Positions 1 to 41,736 of a DNA stretch of 64,000 nt are shown here, piece after piece. This DNA comes from Tubiluchus corallicola (taxonomy: Eukaryota; Priapulida; Priapulimorpha; Priapulimorphida; Tubiluchidae): positions 250,610 to 314,609 of the forward strand of contig JAQGDQ010000211.1 in the NCBI GenBank assembly GCA_030141605.1, written 5' to 3'. The position numbers and the translations under genes are program-made. Below the pieces are notes generated by a model. The model made no database searches. It saw nothing but the letters and a program-made list of their open reading frames with translations, and was not told the origin of the DNA. Within the stretch, counting starts at the first letter, position 1, and every line of letters starts with the position of its first letter.

Positions 1-315
1 AAGTAAAATTTTAAATTACTGTATCTTGTCAATAAGATTAAAAATACGTTTTTGGTTAGTGAGTGGCGCACCCTGGAGGGTGAGTCAGCGTCATTTTACC
101 AACTGGCACAAACATTTTAAATTATTATTTCTAGTTGCATAAGTCTTTCCAGCAGTTAAGCAAAATGCTAAGTAATACAGATTTGCACGGAAAGTTTTTA
201 GGGTCATAATTTAACATTTCCTTTTCTTCCCCTGATTTACGTGGCGTAGTGACGTCATGTAATGGTGCCGTCGGAACAGTATAGCGGGAGATTTAAAATG
301 AAAACAAACAAAGTG
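1..315 (+). repeat. Repeat family C, copy 1 (cut by window edge)
   Basis: Aligns with 4154-4672 (same strand), 25168-25735 (opposite strand) and a diverged copy at 14545-15185. A shared diagnostic stretch is TTTCCTTTTCTTCCCCTGAT, followed by a TGACGTCATG site. No coding frame is seen; it is a short non-autonomous element of about 570 bp. Confidence 0.75.
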
Positions 316-993
316 CTGAATGTCCGAGGTTCCTAAACGACCCTTTCTTTAGTAGCCAAAACCTAGAATGAAAAGAGAGACGTATTTATTATGTAGACCA
401 CTTTACTTACTTGTGTTTAATAACTGTCAAAAGAGAGAAACAATTAATTGTAATGCTAACATATATGTTTTACAATGTTTACATACACAAAACAACAGTG
501 AACACAAACAAACAATATTAAACAGTGCAATTATCTATGTAAACTAATCAAGATTATAATCTATAATTAAGCCGTTTAAAGGGGGGGGGGAGAGTGTGAG
601 TGTTCTCTACGACACAGTATCTACACATTACCAATGAGTTAGTTTGACTGAAGGCTTTTATAACATTGAATATTCATTATATCTAAAAAGAGTTTAGGTA
701 CAAGTTTAAGATCACACACGCCATGTTACCTTTTACAAGGTCAAAACTACCTATGAATGCGGCTTCGACAAGTGTTTGAAATCGCGCCTGTCTTACACTT
801 GCTACAGTCCCCGACCGTCTTCGTATTTTATTCTAAAGATTCATAAGCTAGTTGACATTTGGCTTAATGGTTCGGAAGCTTTGATGCTTAATGATGGTTT
901 AGAATCTGTGCAGAATCTTCTTGTTTCCAACTTCGTGTAAAACATTTCTAATAGCAATTCTTCACTGCTGCCATCTGTTTTCTATTTTCTTAG
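316..993 (+). other. Intron sequence, nothing recognised
   Basis: AT-rich intron upstream of the first visible ABCC exon. No conserved coding frame or clear repeat was found, apart from a short poly-G run near 581-590. Confidence 0.5.
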
Positions 994-30085
<29,092 letters not shown>

Positions 30086-30106
<21 letters not shown>

Positions 30107-30240
30107 TGAACAATGTATGCTATGAAATCCATAGGGAAGCAGGCCTGGTGTAATAAACAATGTATGCTGTGAGGTCCATAGGGAAGCAGGGATGGTGTAA
30201 TAAATAATGTATGGTATGAGGTCCATAGGGAAGCAGGTTT
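30086..30240 (+). repeat. 47-bp tandem repeat spanning ABCC stop codon and 3' UTR
   Basis: About 3.3 units starting AGGGAAGCAGG at 30086, 30133, 30180 and 30227. The first unit is coding (REAGLV-stop) and later units are untranslated copies, so the UTR grew by duplication of the gene's own end. Confidence 0.85.
30152..30204 (+). promoter_or_regulatory. Candidate polyadenylation signals of the ABCC gene
   Basis: AATAAA occurs at 30152-30157 and 30199-30204, 46-95 bp after the stop, both inside the 47-bp repeat. Either could direct 3' end formation. No cDNA is available to decide. Confidence 0.45.
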
Positions 30241-30318
30241 AGTGTTGTGAATCATGTATTCTATGAACATCCAATAGGGCAGCTGGCTATAGCTTATGGT
30301 TGGTCTTGTACCAATCCA

Positions 30319-31678
30319 TGTGACTGTAAATAGTGCAATTACAAGTTTCATTGTTGTGCCTAATTAACTTGCTGATCATCGAGAAATTTCAGTTTTTACA
30401 CAATAGTTGTTAATTTTGTTACAATGAGTAACTGCAGGTAAAAAAGAGCCAACAGATCTATTTAGAGGGGTTCTTAAGTTTTGTAATGATCACATTTTTG
30501 TGTCAAGATCGTTTACGGGTTTAGTGCGTTTTCGGTAAATTTATTAAGTGTTTTGTGCTGTTTTGTTCAGTAAATGGGGCGTTTTTCATGGGGTGCCGGT
30601 GCATTTTTCTCAAGTAGTTAAATTGTTTGCCTATTTAGACAAAAACATTAGTCAAATAGTTAACAAAATTTCCATTCAGAATATGTTTATTATGTATGGT
30701 GTTTAAATGCAGGACATGAACTTTTTGTGCGCTAATGATATTTGTAAATAACTTGTGTAAAATTTCACGCAGCAGCAAGCCGCAATTTAACTGGTACAAC
30801 AGGTTGCCATGGTGTTTGCGACACGCAGTTGCTATGCTGGAACAACAGGTTGCCATGGTGTTTGTGACACGCAGTTGCTATGCTGGAACAACAGGTTGCC
30901 ATGGTGTTTGTGACATGCAGTTGCTATGCTGGAACAAAGGTTGCCATGGTGTTTGTGACACGCAGTTGCTTAGCTGGAACAACAGGTTGCCATGGTGTTT
31001 GTGACACACAATTGCTATGCTGGAACAACAGGTTGCCATGGTGTTTGTGACACGCAGTTGCTATGCTGGAACAACAGGTTGCCATGGTGTTTGTGACACG
31101 CAGTTGCTATGCTGGAACAACAGGTTGCCATGGTGTTTGTGACACGCATTTGCTATGCTGCAACAACAGGTTGCCATTTTGTTTGCGACATGCATTTGCT
31201 ATGCTGGAACAACAGGTTGCCACTGTGTTTGTGACACGCAGTTGCTATGCTGGAACAACAGGCTGCCATGGTGTTTGTGGCACGCAATTGCTATGCTGGA
31301 ACAACAGGTTGCCATGGTGTTTGTGACATGCAGTTGCTATGCTGGAACAACAGGTTGCCATGGTGTTTGTGACACGCATCTGCTATGCTGGAAAAACAGG
31401 TTGCCATGGTGTTTGTGACACGCAATTGCTATGCTGGAACAACAGGTTACCATGGTGTTTGTGACACGCAGTTGCTATGCTGGAACAACAGGTTGCCCTG
31501 GTGTTTGTGACACACAGCCGCTATGTTCATTGTCCTGCTGTAGGTTCTAACATCACAATGCCGGAATGGGCATTGATAATGTTGATTTGCTATGGCGACT
31601 GAACAATTTTTTGTGTGCCATCTAGGGGCCAGTTGAGAAAACAATGCAACTGTGTAATTGCACTACTTACAGTCGTAC
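30319..31678. mobile_element. Inverted-repeat element carrying a 46-bp minisatellite, copy 2
   Basis: The left end TGACTGTAAATAGTGCAATT and the complement of the right end CGACTGTAAGTAGTGCAATT are inverted repeats. The core at 30783-31515 has about 16 units of 46 bp. It lies just past the ABCC 3' end. Confidence 0.8.
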
Positions 31679-32560
31679 GTAATAAAAAAAATCATAAGCT
31701 TCCGATAGCAAGACTCTGTCCTCCGATAAAGTTGATAATTATTACTCGCGATGATTTGTTCTTGTTACCTCAAATTACTTGATCTTATAAAACTTATGTG
31801 TTGCTTGCAAACCAAAACCGTCCATAAGTCGGCATAGTTAAAACTACGTTACGATGCTTCAAAGTAAAATGACCCAAAAATTTGGTCAAATATCGATTTT
31901 TTATGAAAACAAATGCTAAGTATACTGGACTTTTATATTCTAACATCAAATTATCAAGAAATAGAGGGAATTTATAAATGTACATAGTATTTAAAAAATA
32001 AAGAATTATAATGACAATAATAATATCAGGAAAATGTTTAAAAAATACTAAAAATCCTATCTTTTGTGCGGTTACTGAGTATTTTGTAGAGATGCGACAA
32101 AAAACAATGGTGAACTTTAACAGTGATTTTCTCAAGATTACGTTTTTCACTGCATAGACTGCACCTTGACTTCAATGTGGATTATCTCAGCTTAGAAATA
32201 ACATAGAGTGATGAGCTTGGTATCAAAATGATCCTCATGAAATGGAGATTCAAGATATGTAAATAATTAGAAAACCTTAGTTGCCAACTTATGAACGATT
32301 TCGACTATGCAAGCACACATATAATGACTACAGTAAAGGCTTTTGTCTATTTAAACGATTTATGTAATAAAGATTTTTGTCGTATTTTACTGCACATATT
32401 GTTATGCACTTTAATAGTTTTATTGCCTAAAATTTGTAGAAAATCGTAAAATCGAAAATCGAGGCGTAGGTGTTGATTTACGGTTTCTCTCTTTTGAGCT
32501 TTTGTCATTATTGGCAGTTTTTTTGAGTAATTTGTTCCTATTTTAAACATCAGCTTGTCA
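31679..32560. other. Intergenic, nothing recognised
   Basis: AT-rich. No frame with codon-like conservation and no clear repeat was found. Confidence 0.45.
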
Positions 32561-32955
32561 GTTATGGCAATTTCGTGGTCATAGTAGTGCAGTGGTCGTA
32601 GCACTGTCTTGGTCATGGTATTGTCATGGTCATAGCACTGTTTTGGTTATTGTATTGTGTTGGTCAAAGTGTTGTCATGGTCACAGCACTGTCTTGGTTA
32701 TAGTGATATCTTAGTCATAACATTGTCTTTGTCATTGCACTGTTTTGGTCATAGCTCTCTTTTGATCATAGCTCTGTTTTGGTTATAGTGATATCTTAGT
32801 CATAACATGGTCTTTGTCATAGCACTGTTTTGATCATAGCACTGTTTTGGTCATAGCTCTGTTTTGGTCGTAGCACTGTCTTGGTCATAGTGATATCTTA
32901 GTTATAGCATGGTCTTTGTCATAGGACTGTATTTGTCATAGTCACATCCCGGTTG
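32560..32955 (+). repeat. About 20-bp degenerate minisatellite (GGTCATAGCACTGTTTT)
   Basis: About 20 imperfect units of GGTCATAGCACTGTYTT type. Confidence 0.85.
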
Positions 32956-33130
32956 TGCGAACGTCGTGATTGTCAACATATTTCTTTCTTATTGTCTTTT
33001 ATTTCGTTTTATTGCAGGGATTATTGTAAGTAATTTGCTCTTGTATTTGAAATGTCTCTATATGGGTAACGTCGTGTTGTATTGTCATTGGGGGTTAGTT
33101 TTACGGGTATTTTTGCATTATTTGATTATA

Positions 33131-33552
33131 CAGTGTTCCCTCACCGTTCCAGGCTCACCCACGATATGTGAATTTCCGCGAAGTAGGGACGCTATACTTA
33201 TTCTAGTAGTTGTACATTGTTTTAAGTCTTTATAAACCCTCCCCACACTCTTATACATAACCCATTCCCTTAATAACTTTTCCCACACTGTACATGTACC
33301 TTTTAAAAGCCTTTACCTAAATGTTCATAAAAATGTTTTATGTCAAGCGTATCATTCACTTCACATTTACTTCACATTTACTGTACAATACAATACGTAC
33401 TACGCATGTGCAAAAATACTTTAGATGGAGTACCTCAAAAACCCGGGAAACAGCGAAAATACCACGATAAATATTCTACATTAATATTTTTCAAAAACCC
33501 ACAAAAAAGCGAGTCCGCGATAAACGAACCGCGAAGTAGTGAGGGAACACTC
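33131..33552. mobile_element. Pogo/Tigger-like MITE (CAGTGTTCCCTCAC termini)
   Basis: The left end TA|CAGTGTTCCCTCACC and the complement of the right end GAGTGTTCCCTCACTACTTC, flanked by TA. It is 422 bp. Sub-terminal TTCGCGG and TCGCGGAC blocks are typical of Tigger-type MITEs. Confidence 0.85.
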
Positions 33553-33554
33553 TA

Positions 33555-34330
33555 CTTCGTACAATTACACATTGAGTTGTACTTCATACATTTATGTTAA
33601 TCATTTAAATTACAAGCAAACCTCATTAGAACGCTGACCCACCCACCCCCACCCCACCCCTTTATAATGCCAATCTTGCTTAATGTCCAAATTTTTGGTA
33701 AAACAAAATGTCTGTGTTCGCATAGATATGTGTGTATTAATGTACCTGGTTGTAATGTCAAACTTGCTTAATGCCATCTGTTTTTGCAATTGCAAACTGG
33801 GCGGTACAAACAGCTTTGACTACAATTGGTTGTATTCTCTACAATTACACATTGAATTGTAACGTCCCGAGCTTGTATTCATCATCTAAATTACAATATT
33901 CATTGTTAGCTTATTAATTACTGTGATGATTATGATGATGATGGTGATGATGATGATGACGACAATCTATGATGTTCGTTTAATTGTTTTCAATGATTTT
34001 TCTATCGCATGTTGTTTGCTTTTGTTAATATGTGACGATAGTTGCAATTTGATCATTTCATGGACAATTACCTTATCCTATTTTTGAAAGTTATTTTCAA
34101 AATGTTTTGATTGTAGCTGAGTAGGATTTTCACGGGTAAATAGGAGTACACTACGATAGCTTGTCGGAAACATACCAAATGTAAAAGATTCTGTTGTAAT
34201 TATAAGTTGTTATTTAATTACTATCGTGCCTAGTTACGTGTTATTCATCTATAAGTAAAAATAACTAATGGAAGCTGAATTAATGTTTATGAAACTTTTG
34301 GAAGGAGTTTACAATTCCACACACAATTTA
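33555..34330. other. Intergenic, short repeats only
   Basis: Contains a C-rich run near 33640-33660 and a (GAT)n tract near 33925-33960. AATGCCAATCTTGCTTAATG may belong to a MITE remnant. No gene seen. Confidence 0.45.
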
Positions 34331-34925
34331 AATACCCTAACCCTGACTCAACCCTGACCCTGACCCCACCCTAAGCCTAAGCCTAGCCCTAACCCCAACC
34401 TCAACTCTAATCCTAACTCCAACCCCAAGCCTAAGCCTAGCCCTAGCCCCAACCCTGTAGCGGATAGCCCTATAGGCTGAAGCCTAAGGCTCGGGATCAA
34501 AAGGGGCCCGACAAAATAAAACGAAAAAATTTTTTGTTGTAAAAAAAATAAATTGACAAAAGAGCAAGGGGCCCGCCAAAATAAAATATAGAAAAAAGTT
34601 TTTCAAAAGTCAGTCACTATATTTCAAATCGGGTTTACACAAATCAAGTTTACACAATTTAAGTTTAAGTTCAAAATTTCAGTTTCCGAATTTTTCTGGG
34701 GACAAAGTCAGTTATAATTTCTGAAAAGTCCATTTTTTTCAACATATCTGACTCAATATGCATCAGTGATAAATTGTTTAATTTGTCATCCTTTACAAAC
34801 GACGAGAGCTCCACAAAAACACGTCAGCTCAGCAGTGTAGCAACATTTAAAAGGCCCGTTCCAAGCTCAAGCCTAAGGCCCATAAAATCATAATCCGCCG
34901 CTGACCCAACCCCAACTCTAATCCT
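34331..34925 (+). repeat. Interstitial telomere-like (CCCTAA)n block split by a hAT-like MITE
   Basis: 34331-34455 and 34905-34925 are degenerate CCCTAA/CCCTGA/CCTAAG units. Between them (34456-34903) lies an element whose right end, complemented, reads CAGCGGCGGATTATG, and whose left end has TAGCGGATAG. CCCAACCC occurs on both sides, possibly a target duplication. Confidence 0.7.
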
Positions 34926-35279
34926 TTTTTAAGAGTACGTAAAGTATTGCACATTTTACGATATTTTTTGGTATAATAATTGTGTATATGTTGTGGAGAA
35001 AGATATTATCAAAGTGTATGTGAAAGACGTTAATAATTTATTGTGATCATGTTTAATTATGCACATTGGCTCATAGAATAGGTGTTTACTTTTGAATAAA
35101 TTTGATAATTTAGATTTTAGAGTCTCTGAATTTTTTTAGTTTTGTTGGCGTGTAAGAAAAATTGTCATTTTAAGTGCTTTGTTTAAACGTAGTTTTGTTG
35201 CAGTAGCAAAAAGTACAATTCGACTAGAGAAAGACACTTTTTCATCTGATAAATGTTCTCACCAATGAAACGTAACGCT

Positions 35280-36440
35280 TTACACTGTGTTCAGACTAGC
35301 TAGTTTTTTCACCAAGTAACTCGCAAATGCGTTCAGACTAGCTAGATTTCTTCCCAAGTAACTCGCAACCGCGTTCAGACCAGCTAGTTTTCTTGCTAAA
35401 TAACTCGCAAATGCGTTCAGACTAGCTAGATTTCTCACCAAGTAACTCGCAAATGCATTCAGACTAGCTAGATTTCTCACCAAGTAACTCGCAAATGCGT
35501 TCAGACTAGCTAGATTTCTTGCCAAGTAACTTGCAACCGCGTTCAGACCAGCTAGTTTTCTCACTAAGTAACTCGCAAATGCGTTCAGACTAGCTAGATT
35601 TCTCACCAAGTAACTCGCAAATGCGTTCAGACTAGCTAGTTTTCTCACCAAGTAACTCGCAAATGCGTTCAGACTAGCTAGTTTTCTCACCAAGTAACTC
35701 GCAAATGCGTTCAGACTAGCTAGATTTCTTGCCAAGTAACTCGCAAATGCGTTGAGACTAGCTAGATTTCTCACCAAGTAACTCGCAAATGTGTTCAGAC
35801 CAGCTAGATTTCTTGCCAAGTAACTCGCAAATGCATTCAGACTAGCTAGATTTCTCGCTAAGTAACTCGCAAATGCGTTCAGACTAGCTAGATTTCTTGC
35901 CAAGTAACTTGCATCCGCGTTCAGACCAGCTAGTTTTCTCACTAAGTAACTCGCAAATGCGTTCAGACTAGCTAGATTTCTCACCAAGTAACTTGCAAAT
36001 GCGTTGAGACTAGCTAGTTTTCTCACCAAGTAACTCACAAATGCGTTCAGACTAGCTAGTTTTCTCACTAAGTAACTCGCAAATGCATTCCAACTAACTA
36101 GTTTTCTCACTAAGTAACTCGCAAATGCGTTCAGACTAGCTAGATTTCTCACCAAGTAACTCGCAAATGCATTCAGACTAGCTAGTTTTCTCACTAAGTA
36201 ACTCGTAAATGCGTTCAGACCAGCTAGTTTTCTCACCAAATAACTCACAAGCGCATTCAGACCAGCTAGTTTTCTCACCAAGTAACTCACAAGCGTGTTC
36301 AGACCAGCTAGTTTTCTCACCAAGTAACTCACAAGCATGTTCAGACCAGCTAGTTTTTTCACCAAGTAACTCACAAGCATGTTCAGACCAGCTAGTTTTT
36401 TCACCAAGTAACTCACAAGCGTGTTCAGACTAGAGAGAAA
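35280..36440 (+). repeat. 42-bp minisatellite, about 27 units
   Basis: Units of the type TTCAGACTAGCTAGTTTTCT then ACCAAGTAACTCGCAAATGC. The 14-codon period gives a long open frame on the minus strand, judged not to be a gene. Related single units continue to about 36770. Confidence 0.95.
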
Positions 36441-37119
36441 AACTTGATGCGAGTTACTCTCCGACAGTAAGCGTGAGCTGACACTTATTTCTCTATTCAC
36501 TGCAAGGAGTGTCGAGAGTAACTCGGCGAGGCGTTCACGTTGGACAGTAACTCGCAAGTGTGTTCAGACTAGAAAGCAAAACTTGCTGCGAGTTACTCTC
36601 CGGCAGTAAGTGAATAACTGGCACCCACTTCCCTATTCACTGCGAGAAGTATCGAGAGTAACTTGCCGACAGGCGTTACTTAACGAGCGCGTTCACACCA
36701 GAGAGTAAATGAACTCGCAACAACTATCAGAGTTTACAATTTCTTGCCGACAGTAACTCGCAAACAGGTAACATTAGCGAGCTTGCTGTCAGAGAGAGAA
36801 GGCGCATACGATAAGCTACAGTAGAAACATTACAGTATGAGTAGCCTATAGATACGTACATAGCATAAACATAACATTGCTATTAGACATAATATGTAAA
36901 CAGTCTGAACTAATACAATGGTTAGAAGCGCTCAGTAAGAAATATAAATTTCTATACAAGCTTACATACTTGAATATTAACAGCTGGATATAGATGTTTA
37001 TTGCAATGAAGAAGCAGATAAATGAGTTCGTTTCTAGTTGATTTTTTCCCTTATTCTGACGATAGGGTGATAGAATTAAACCTGTCGAAATGCCAAGGAA
37101 ATAAGCCGAGCTTGTTTTT

Positions 37120-37120
<1 letters not shown>
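36441..37120. other. Intergenic with decayed 42-bp repeat relatives
   Basis: 36441-36770 has scattered AGTAACTCGC-like pieces. 36771-37120 shows nothing recognisable. Confidence 0.5.
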
Positions 37121-37237
<117 letters not shown>

Positions 37238-37344
37238 CTGTATCCCTAGAGATAAGCGTCCGTACGCTGATCTTTCACTTTGTGTCAACACAACCGTAAT
37301 GAAGAAACATCTCTTACCAAATGCTGCCACAGCTTGGGTCTCCC

Positions 37345-38445
37345 AGTATAGGAGCTCCAAGCTTGAGGGGTCCTTGGCTACAGCCTATAATAGCCTATAG
37401 GAGCCCCAAGCTTGAGGGGTCCTACGCTACAGCCTATACTAGTCTATAGGAGCCCCAAGCTTGAGGGGTCCTAGGTTACAGCCTATACTAGTCTATAGGA
37501 GCCCCAAGCTTGAGGGGTCCTAGGCTACAGCCTATGCTAGTCTATCGGAGCCCCAGCTTGAGGGGTCCTAGGCTACAGCCTGTACGAGTCTACAGGAGCC
37601 CCTAGCTTGAGGCATCCTAGGCTACAGCCTATAATAGCCTATAGGAGCCCCAAGCTTGAGGGGTCCTAGGCTACAGCCTATACTAGTCTATAGGAGCCCC
37701 AAGCTTGAGGTGTCCTAAGCTACTGCCTGAACTAGCCTATAGGAGCCACAAGCTTGAGGGGTCCTAAGCTACAGCCTGAACTAGTCTATAGGAGCCACAA
37801 GCTTGAGGGGGCCTAGGCTACAGTCTATACTAGTCTATAGGAGCCCCAAACTCGAGAGGTCTTAGGCTACAGCATGTACTAGTCTATAGGAGCCCCAAGC
37901 TTGAGGGGTCCTATAATAGTCTATAGGAGCCCCAACCTTGAGGGGTCCTAGGTTACAGCCAGTACTAGTCCATAGGAGCCCCAACTGAGGGGTCCTAGGC
38001 TACAGCCTATACTCGTCTACAAGAGCCCCAAGCTCGAGAGGTCCTAGGCTACAGTCTGTCCTAATCTATAGGAGCCCCAGGCTTGAGGGGTCCTAGGCTA
38101 CAGCCTATACTCGTCTACAAGAGCCCCAAGCTCGAGAGGTCCTCGGCTACAGTCTGTACTAATCTATAGGAGCTCCAAACTTGAGGGGTCCTAGGCTACA
38201 GCATATACTAGTCTATAGTAGCTCCAAGCTCGAGGGGTCCTAAGCTACAGCCTATACTAGTCTATAGGAGCCCCAAGCTTGAGGGATCCTAGGCTATAGC
38301 CTATACTAGTCTGTAGGAGCACGAGCTTGAGGGGTCCTAGGCTACAGCCTATAATAGTCTATAGGAGCTCCAAACTTGAGGGGTCCTAGGCTACAGCCTA
38401 TACTAGTCTATACGAGCTCCAAGCTTGAGGGGTCCTAGGCTATGC
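37345..38445 (+). repeat. 49-bp minisatellite, about 22 units
   Basis: Units of the type GGGGTCCTAGGCTACAGCCT then CTATAGGAGCCCCAAGCTTGA. It directly abuts the 60-bp array. Confidence 0.95.
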
Positions 38446-38449
38446 TGCA

Positions 38450-40165
38450 TTGTCGCTGGAGGTTTGTGAGCGTTAGTACCACGCTCACTTGGGCTACCCA
38501 AACGCTGCATTGTTGGGCTACACAAATGCTGCATTGTCATTAGAGGTTTGTGGGCGTTAGTAGCAAGCTCACTTGGGCTACACAAACGCTGCATTGTCAC
38601 TGGAGGTTTGTGGGCGTTAGTAGCAAGCTCACTTGGGCTACACAAACGCTGCATTGTCGCTGGAGGTTTGTGGGCGTTAGTAGCAAGCTCACTTGGGCTA
38701 CACAAACGCTGCATTGTCACTGGAGATTTGTGGGCGTTAATTGCAAGCTCACTTGGGCTACACAAACGCTGCATTGTCACTGGAGGTTTGTGGGCGTTAG
38801 TAACAAGCTCGCCTGGGCTACATAAACGCTGCATTGTCACTGGAGGATTGTGGGCGTTAGTAGCAAGCGCACTTGGGCTACACAAACGCTGCATTGTCAC
38901 TGGAGGTTTGTGGGCGTTAGTAGCAAGCTTACTTGGGATACACAAACGCTGCATTGTCACTGGATGTTTGTGGGCGTTAGCAGCAAGCTCACTTGGGATA
39001 CACAAACGGTGCATTGCCACTGGAGGTTTGTGGGCGTTAGTAGCAAGCTCACTTGGGATACACAAACGCTGCATTGTCACTGGAGGTTTGTGGGCGTTAG
39101 TAGCAAGCTCACTTGGGCTACACAAACGCTGCATTGTCACTGGAGGTTTGTGGGCGTTAGTAGCAAGCTCACTTGGACTACACAAACGCTGCATTGTCAC
39201 TGCAGGTTTGTGGGCGTTAATAGCAAGCTCACTTGGGCTACACAAACGCTGCATTGTCACTGGAGGTTTGTGGGCGTTAGTAGCAAGCTCACTTGGGCTA
39301 CACAAACGCTGCACTGTCACTGGAGGTTTGTGGGCGTTAGTAGCAAGCTCACTTGGGCTACACAGACGCTGCATTGTCACTGGAGGTTTGTGGGCGTTAG
39401 TAGCATGCTCACTTGGGCTACACAAACGCTGCATTGTCACTAGAGGTTTGTGGGCGTTAGTAGCAAGCTCACTTGGGCTACACAAACGCTGCATTGTCAC
39501 TGGAGGTTTGTGGGCGTTAGTAGCAAGCTCACTTGGGCTACACAAACGCTGCATTGTCGCTGGAGGTTTGTGGGCGTTAGTAGCAAGCTCACTTGGGCTA
39601 CACAAACGCTGCATTGTCACTGGAGGTTTGTGGGCGTTAGTAGCAAGCTCACTTGGGATACACAAACGCTGCATTGGCACTGGAGGTTTGTGGGCGTTAG
39701 TAGCAAGCTCACTTGGGCTACACAAACGCTGCATTGTCACTGGAGGTTTGTGGGCATTAGTAGCAAGCTCACTGTCCTTGGAGGTTTGTGGGCGTCAGTA
39801 GCAAGCTCATTTGGGATACACAAACGCTGCATTGTCACTGGAGGTTTGTGGGCGTTTGTAGCAAGCTCACTTGGGCTACACAAACGCTGCATTGTCACTG
39901 GATGTGTGTGGGCGTTAGTAGCAAGCTCACTTGGGCTACACAAACGCTGCATTGTCACTGGAGGTTTGTGGGCGTTAGTAGCAAGCTCACTTGGGCTACA
40001 CAAACGCTGCATTGTCACTGGAGGTTTGTGGGCGTTCGTAGCAAGCTTACTTGGGCTACACAAACGCTGCATTGTCACTGGAGGATTGTGGGCGTTTGTA
40101 GCAAGCTCACTTGGGCTACACAAACGCTGCATTGTCACTGGATGTGTGTGGGCGTTAGTAGGCTG
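38450..40165 (+). repeat. 60-bp minisatellite, about 28 units
   Basis: Units of the type CTGCATTGTCACTGGAGGTT then AGCAAGCTCACTTGGGCTAC, highly homogeneous. The period is divisible by three, so several overlapping frames stay open on both strands. Confidence 0.97.
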
Positions 40166-40464
40166 AACGACCTTGATTGCTTGCCAACAAAGTGCGTTTA
40201 TTCTGATGGATCTTTAGTGGCGGTTGCATAGGCTATAATAGTGAAGCAGACTCATTAAGTTACCTCATCTAAAGGGCTTCATTCTGCTGCTGGCAAATTA
40301 GAATGCATGAGTGCATTACTCTGTTAGATTATGCAATGTGATTATGGAGAATCTTGGCATAGAATGTCGTCGTTGTTGATCGTAAACATGAGATTGTCAT
40401 GCTGAGCAGTGAGCAGCTAAATAGGTTTTTTGTTGCCCAAAGCTAACTCCTACTGCTCTTAGTG

Positions 40465-40675
40465 TAGAGTAGAATAGAATAGAATAGAATAGAATAGAAT
40501 AGAATAGAATAGAATGGAATGGAATGGAATGGAATGGAATGGAATGGAACGGAACGGAACGGAACGGAACGGAATAGAATAGAATAGAATAGAATAGAAT
40601 AGAATAGAATCGAATGGAATGGAAGAGAAGAGAATAAAAGAGAAGAAAAGAGAAGAGAAAAGAGAAGAGAAGAGA
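40465..40675 (+). repeat. Pentanucleotide GAATA / GGAAT / GGAAC array
   Basis: Ordered blocks: (GAATA)n, then (GGAAT)n, (GGAAC)n and (GAATA)n again, ending in AAGAG-rich sequence. Confidence 0.97.
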
Positions 40676-40694
40676 TGAATAGAGTAAAGTAGAG

Positions 40695-41155
40695 TAGAGC
40701 AGAGTACAGTAGCAGTTAAGCAGAGTGGAGTGGAGTGGAGTGCAGTAGCAGTTAAGCAGAGTGGAGTGGAGTGGAGTGCAGTAGCAGTTAAGCAGAGTGG
40801 AGTGGAGTGGAGTGGTGTAGCAGTTAAGCAGAGTGGAGTGGAGTGGAGGGGAGTGGTGTAGCAGTTAAGCAGAGTGGAGTGCAGTAGCAGTTAAGCAGGG
40901 TGGAGTGGAGTGCAGTAGCAGTTAAGCAGAGTGGAGTGGAGTGGAGTACAGTAGCAGTTAAGCAGAGTGGTGTGGAGTGGAGTGGAGTAGCAGTTAAGCA
41001 GAGTGGAGTGGAGTGGAGTGCAGTAGCAGTTAAGCAGAGTGGAGTGCAGTGCAGTAGCAGTTGAGCAGAGTGGAGTGGAGTGGAGTACAGTAGCAGTTAA
41101 GCAGAGTGGAGTGGAGTGGTGTAGCAGTTAAGCAGAATGGAGTGGAGTGCAGTAG
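40695..41155 (+). repeat. GGAGT-based compound minisatellite
   Basis: AGCAGTTAAGCAGAGTGGAG followed by variable numbers of TGGAG, about 13 units. It looks derived from the adjoining pentanucleotide array. Confidence 0.93.
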
Positions 41156-41735
41156 AGTGAAAGGTGAAATTATGTATTATACATTTTCAAAGAAATAGAA
41201 TTCATTTAACTAATTTTTACCAAAGACTGTAGCTGTAGCTATTCTTCTAGAATTGAATGAGGTTGTAGTTGTTCTGGTAAACAACTAACTTTACTAGTAG
41301 AGAATTTCACAGGTAAGAAGCCCGAAGGAAAACTGCTTTTATAATCAGCTCCTCTTATACCTTGCAATGTCCACGATAGTGCAACACCTGTAACACCTGA
41401 GATCTCTATAGAATAAAGCAATTTTTGCAAACATTCTTGTCATAAATGTTCTAGCTTCTAGCTTTAAGTAATTTGATGGTGTTTTTGTGTGTAAACCAAA
41501 AATCGATTATAGAGTTTATCTCAATGAAAAGCACGACCCCCCCAAGGGCACTTCTTTGCTTCTGCAGCCATAAGTGTTTTCAGAATGTCTTTGAGACGTG
41601 AATGAAACTTGTAGCACACGCGGAGCAATTATTAAACGAAAACAGGATGACTTTTCATATCCGACTCCATTTTGAAGGACGGTAAAAAGTTTACATTTTA
41701 ACACATATGACAATGCCATAGTGTTTCTGATTATT
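41156..41735. other. Intergenic, nothing firm
   Basis: 41640-41735 resembles the right part of the long-type family E MITE (GACTTTTCATAT). The rest is unassigned. Confidence 0.4.
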
Positions 41736-41736
41736 A

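Noticed and set aside
35280-36557. 425-codon minus-strand frame with 14-residue repeats
   Set aside because: 42-bp noncoding minisatellite. There is no signal peptide, no conserved non-repeat domain and no promoter evidence. Transcription evidence would reopen it.
38403-40231. Several overlapping long frames, up to 445 codons, on both strands
   Set aside because: All come from the 60-bp array. Simultaneous open frames on both strands are expected from a stop-poor unit of 60 bp.
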